Assembly: GCF_019236475.1 (NCBI RefSeq)
Contig: NZ_JAFAIX010000004.1
Location: 310,001-374,000 of the forward strand
DNA length: 64,000 nucleotides
From: Chitinophaga sp.
GTDB taxonomy: Bacteria; Bacteroidota; Bacteroidia; Chitinophagales; Chitinophagaceae
Direction: 5' to 3'
Below, in pieces: positions 60,706 through 64,000 of the stretch (within the stretch, counting starts at the first letter, position 1; each line of letters starts with the position of its first letter). The notes under the pieces were generated by a model, which saw only the letters and a list, made by a program, of their open reading frames with translations, had not been told where the DNA came from and searched no databases. The translations under genes were made by a program, and so were the position numbers.

Positions 60706-63700
60706 TTAGAAAGATACGGTTGCACCCACACTGATGATGCGCTGTAAAGGATAAGCGCCTCCGTCTTTTCCGCGGTCAAGGGGATTACCGCCATTACCCA
60801 AGTCTGGATTGTAGCCTTTGTATTTGGTAAAGGTGAAGAGATTCTCTGCCGAGAGGTAAGCACGCAGGGAATTGATCTTTAGGTTCGACTTGAAAATGGC
60901 TGTGGGTATAGTGTATCCCAGTTCCAATCTTTTTATTCTTACATAGGAACCTGATTCCAACCAACGATCGCTGTTAGTCCTTGCATTTTGGTTGGGATCT
61001 GATAGAATGAAGCGAGGGAAAGAAGAAGCGGTGTTGGTAGGACTCCATGCATTGAGTACATCAGTAGAGTAGTTGATATATTCTGTCATCTTTTCCGTCC
61101 ATATCCTGCTGCCATTGTAGATTTTGTTGCCGAAGGTTCCCTGGATCAAGACATTGAAATCGAAATGTTTCCAGCTAATATTGCCGGTGAGGCCAGCTTC
61201 CAAAGAAGGGAATGGACTGCCACAGTATTGTTGGTCGTTGTTATCGATCACCCCATTGTTGTCATAATCTACAAATTTGAGATCGCCTGGTGCTGCGTTG
61301 GGTTGTATCTTCTTACCATCTTTTCCTACATATGCATCTATCTCTTGCTGTGTTTTAAAAATGCCTGCTGTCTTGATGAGGAAGAAGCTTCCCAGCGGAT
61401 ATCCCACTTTAGCCCTGCTGATATCGCCAAATTCCTGGCTGCCACTGCCGATGGTGATCTGGGTCATCCTGTTCTTGATGGCGGTGATATTACCACCGAT
61501 GCGGTACCTTACGGTGCCTACATGATCGGAATAATCCAGGTTCAATTCAATCCCCTTATTGGTGACGGTACCGGCATTTACAAATGGGTTACTGCCAATG
61601 CCGGTGGACAATGGAACAGGCACCTGCAACAGGATATCTTTGGAAGTGCGGTTAAACCAATCGAATACCAGGTTTAATTTGTTGCCCAGGAAAGACGCGT
61701 CTACACCGATGTTAGTACTCTGTGTTTTTTCCCAGGTAAGGTCCCTAGGAGACGCGGTACCACTGGGGATGGAGCCAATAACGGTACCGTTGTTAGTAAC
61801 TAGACTAAGGTTTGTTTGTATGGAATTGATCGTGGCGTAATCACTAATCTGGTCGTTGCCGAGGAGACCATAGCTACCGCGAATCTTCAAAGCACTCATA
61901 ATCGCTGGCAGCGTTGAACGTTGGAAGAAGGCTTCATTACTGATATTCCAGCCGGCAGAAACAGATGGGAATATTCCCCAACGGTATCCATCTGCGAATT
62001 TTGAGGAACCATCCCGGCGGATGGAGGCACTGAACAAGTATCTTGAATCATAGGCATAGTTAACACGCCCGATCAGGGATTGCCTTTTGGTGGTATACGC
62101 GCTACCATCTACTTTTTGATTGGCAGTAGCTACTGATAATACAGACAAACCAAGTGGCAGGCCAGTACCAGAGGCGGAGAAAGCGGAAGAAGAGTCCCTT
62201 TGCGCAGTCATACCTGCGAGCAGGCTCAGGTCATGTTTGCCTATTTTCTTATCATAACTTAAAGTGTGTTCAATGATCCAGGAATTGAAATAGTTGAGTG
62301 ATTGTCCCAGTTGTGGTTGATATACCTGCAGGTTACCATCATCTACCACATCAGTATAATTAGTGCCGGTACCCCAGGTCTGATTGTAACCTGTGTTCAG
62401 CTTATATTTCAACTGGTCAAAAATGCGGAATTCCAGGAAGGCGTTGCCCACCATGGAGGAGCTATTGGTAGCATTGTTAATAGCATTGAGGTCGGCAATT
62501 GGGTTGGAGAGGTTCTTCAGATAGGATGGTCTGCGTCCCCATCCGCCATAAGGATTGGCGGTATCTCTCACCGGGATGGTACGTGGTAATATCCAGGAGC
62601 TGATAATTACGCTGTGTGCCTGATCCTGTCCGGCTGGGAGCGTTCTGCCCCTGCCAGTACCATAAATGAATGTTTCCCCTATCTTGATGCGGCCTTGCTC
62701 AAATTGGGTTTTTACCCTGAAGTTCGCGTTATTGTTTTGTGTGTTGATGACAGTCCCTTGTTGTGCAGCATAACTGCCGGAAAGGCTATACGTAAAGTGT
62801 TCCATTCCTCCAGACATTTCCATGTTCGCGCGGGTCATGGGCGCTGTGCGAAATATCTCATCCTGCCAGTTGGTATTAATACCATTATAAGCGGGTAGGG
62901 TACCGCCATTGGCATTGAATACTTTGGTCCATTGATCACCGCTCAACATTTTCATCCGCTTAGGAACGGATTGTATACTATGGTTGATGTTGAGGTTAAT
63001 GGTAGGTGCAGTGTTCTTTTTGCCCCCTTTTGTAGTAACGATGATAACGCCATTTGCACCGCGAGATCCATAGATGGCAGCAGATGCGGCATCTTTCAAT
63101 ACGTTGATACTTTCAATATCATTCGGATTTACCCCATCGAGTCCGGCATAGGGAACACCGTCTACGATTACAAGAGGAGAGTTGGTACCCAGGGTGCTAG
63201 AGCCACGTATGGTCACGCTCAGTCCTGCGCCAGGTGCGCCACTATTAGATTCTATGGTTACGCCTGCCACTCGCCCTTGTAAGGCGGAAGTCACATTGGA
63301 AGATGCGTTAGCACTCAGTTCTTTCATATTCACCGTACCTACGGCGCCTGTCAGGTCGATCTTTTTTTGCCTGCCATATCCCACTACCACTACGTCTTCC
63401 ATCTTTGTTTGGGCAGGTTGTAATGTTATCTTCATGGAGCCTGTATTGGCAGCGGGCAGTTCAACAGTTTCATAGCCAATATAGGAAATGACGAGTCTAC
63501 TCGCAGTATTAGGTACCTCGATGTTAAAGTTACCATTGGCATCGGTGGCGGTACCTTTGCTGGTGCCTTTTATTTTAATAGTGGCGCCTTGCAGTGCTTT
63601 GCCATTTTCATCGGTGACAGTACCTTTTATTGGCACTTGCTGTGTTGCCTGTTCTCTTTTTGTTTCATCGGAACTAATAACAATGGAATGATCTGAAATG

Positions 63701-64000
63701 GTATAGTGGACTGGAAGATCACGGAGACAGATCTTCAGTACCTCTTCCAGGGGAAGGTCTTTTGCTTGAATGTTTATACGCCCAGCCTTGTCCAGGAGCT
63801 CATCTTGGAAAAGGAATTCGTAGCCCGTTTGGCGGTTGATCTCCCGGAAGATTTTCTTCAGCGGAAGGTTCTTCCCCGAAAGCGTCAGGTGCTGACTGTA
63901 TCCCGCGGCACTCACCTGTAGGCATGCCACGGTAATGATAATGGCTGATAATTTCATAGTCAGGAGCGTTTTGACAATTACCCTCCGTTTCCGACGAAGG
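60706..64000 (-). CDS. SusC/RagA TonB-linked outer membrane protein with STN domain (start probably beyond the window)
   Basis: 1083 residues from the ATG at 63957, but the frame is open to the window edge and codes LRRKRRVIVKTLLT before MKLSAIIITVACLQVSAAGY. That looks like the basic start of a longer signal peptide, so the true start is probably outside. After the signal come an STN domain (~25-75, KNLPLKKIFREINRQTGYEF), a CarboxypepD-regulatory domain (~108-185, IKGTVTDENGKALQGATIKI), a plug (~200-310, VPYAGLDGVNPNDIESINVL, YGSRGANGVIIVTTKGG) and a barrel ending in ISVGATVSF. An STN domain implies that a FecR/ECF pair lies upstream, outside the window. Confidence 0.95.
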   Translation of the reverse strand, partial: LRRKRRVIVKTLLTMKLSAIIITVACLQVSAAGYSQHLTLSGKNLPLKKIFREINRQTGYEFLFQDELLDKAGRINIQAKDLPLEEVLKICLRDLPVHYTISDHSIVISSDETKREQATQQVPIKGTVTDENGKALQGATIKIKGTSKGTATDANGNFNIEVPNTASRLVISYIGYETVELPAANTGSMKITLQPAQTKMEDVVVVGYGRQKKIDLTGAVGTVNMKELSANASSNVTSALQGRVAGVTIESNSGAPGAGLSVTIRGSSTLGTNSPLVIVDGVPYAGLDGVNPNDIESINVLKDAASAAIYGSRGANGVIIVTTKGGKKNTAPTINLNINHSIQSVPKRMKMLSGDQWTKVFNANGGTLPAYNGINTNWQDEIFRTAPMTRANMEMSGGMEHFTYSLSGSYAAQQGTVINTQNNNANFRVKTQFEQGRIKIGETFIYGTGRGRTLPAGQDQAHSVIISSWILPRTIPVRDTANPYGGWGRRPSYLKNLSNPIADLNAINNATNSSSMVGNAFLEFRIFDQLKYKLNTGYNQTWGTGTNYTDVVDDGNLQVYQPQLGQSLNYFNSWIIEHTLSYDKKIGKHDLSLLAGMTAQRDSSSAFSASGTGLPLGLSVLSVATANQKVDGSAYTTKRQSLIGRVNYAYDSRYLFSASIRRDGSSKFADGYRWGIFPSVSAGWNISNEAFFQRSTLPAIMSALKIRGSYGLLGNDQISDYATINSIQTNLSLVTNNGTVIGSIPSGTASPRDLTWEKTQSTNIGVDASFLGNKLNLVFDWFNRTSKDILLQVPVPLSTGIGSNPFVNAGTVTNKGIELNLDYSDHVGTVRYRIGGNITAIKNRMTQITIGSGSQEFGDISRAKVGYPLGSFFLIKTAGIFKTQQEIDAYVGKDGKKIQPNAAPGDLKFVDYDNNGVIDNNDQQYCGSPFPSLEAGLTGNISWKHFDFNVLIQGTFGNKIYNGSRIWTEKMTEYINYSTDVLNAWSPTNTASSFPRFILSDPNQNARTNSDRWLESGSYVRIKRLELGYTIPTAIFKSNLKINSLRAYLSAENLFTFTKYKGYNPDLGNGGNPLDRGKDGGAYPLQRIISVGATVSF

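Noticed and set aside
61165-61677. Plus-strand frame of 170 codons
   Set aside because: Antisense to the SusC barrel; no homology features.
1-64000. CRISPR arrays, insertion sequences, rRNA genes, riboswitches
   Set aside because: No regularly spaced repeats, transposase genes, rRNA or known riboswitch cores were recognised on reading; a computed search was not possible here.

Overview
The window looks like a chromosomal segment of a Bacteroidota member, most likely a Chitinophagaceae (Chitinophaga-like) bacterium. It has SusC/SusD-type outer-membrane uptake genes at both ends, an ECF sigma/FecR/TonB-receptor signalling set, short 5' regions with TAnnTTTG -7 elements, two-gene RHS loci and a double-glycine lanthipeptide cluster with an OMP-type beta-barrel. 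No transposase, integrase or CRISPR array was seen.

Layout. 1-6.7 kb: the end of a SusC gene and its SusD partner, an NTF2-like and a DUF2568-like protein, an Ada-type DNA alkylation repair gene with an MFS exporter, and an orphan membrane protein. 6.78 kb: a tRNA-Lys(TTT)-like gene with a damaged T arm. 7.0-20.6 kb: an RHS polymorphic-toxin island. Two large RHS proteins lead it. The second ends in a colicin E3-like 16S rRNase domain and is followed by a probable immunity gene. Three more toxin-immunity cassettes follow (one nuclease-like tail, one PD-(D/E)XK-like tail, one possible metal-dependent tail). Two of them carry duplicated fragments of the RHS core, and each cassette is closed by a hairpin of similar sequence. 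Remnants of a regulator and of a mobile-element primase lie between cassettes 2 and 3. 20.8-23.4 kb: SMI1/KNR4-type gene, YD-like lipoprotein, YCII protein and a broken acetyltransferase. 23.4-28.6 kb: ECF sigma, FecR anti-sigma, STN-TonB receptor and DUF4249 lipoprotein in one operon. 28.7-32.0 kb: SDR enzyme and MacB-like permease.

32.1-39.2 kb (minus strand): four genes of the type common in Planctomycetes (cytochrome-DUF1549-DUF1553, DUF1501, NHL propeller, cytochrome-LRR), probably one operon. 39.6-40.4 kb: alpha/beta hydrolase. 40.4-52.6 kb (minus strand): a class I lanthipeptide operon in the order precursor, degenerate LanC-like protein, LanC, LanB, C39-peptidase ABC exporter, very short HlyD-like protein, M15 peptidase, GT25-like glycosyltransferase, GT51 transglycosylase. 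A hairpin sits just after the precursor and a terminator after the last gene. Divergent from it (52.8-55.8 kb) are an outer-membrane beta-barrel and a small methyltransferase-like gene, then an M50 peptidase.

56.6-64 kb: TetR regulator with a palindromic operator overlapping its promoter, coupled to a GIY-YIG protein; then on the minus strand SusC, SusD and an arylsulfotransferase-like lipoprotein. The two most interesting systems are the modular RHS toxin/immunity reservoir and the lanthipeptide operon, which has a non-canonical second cyclase and a set of peptidoglycan-acting enzymes.
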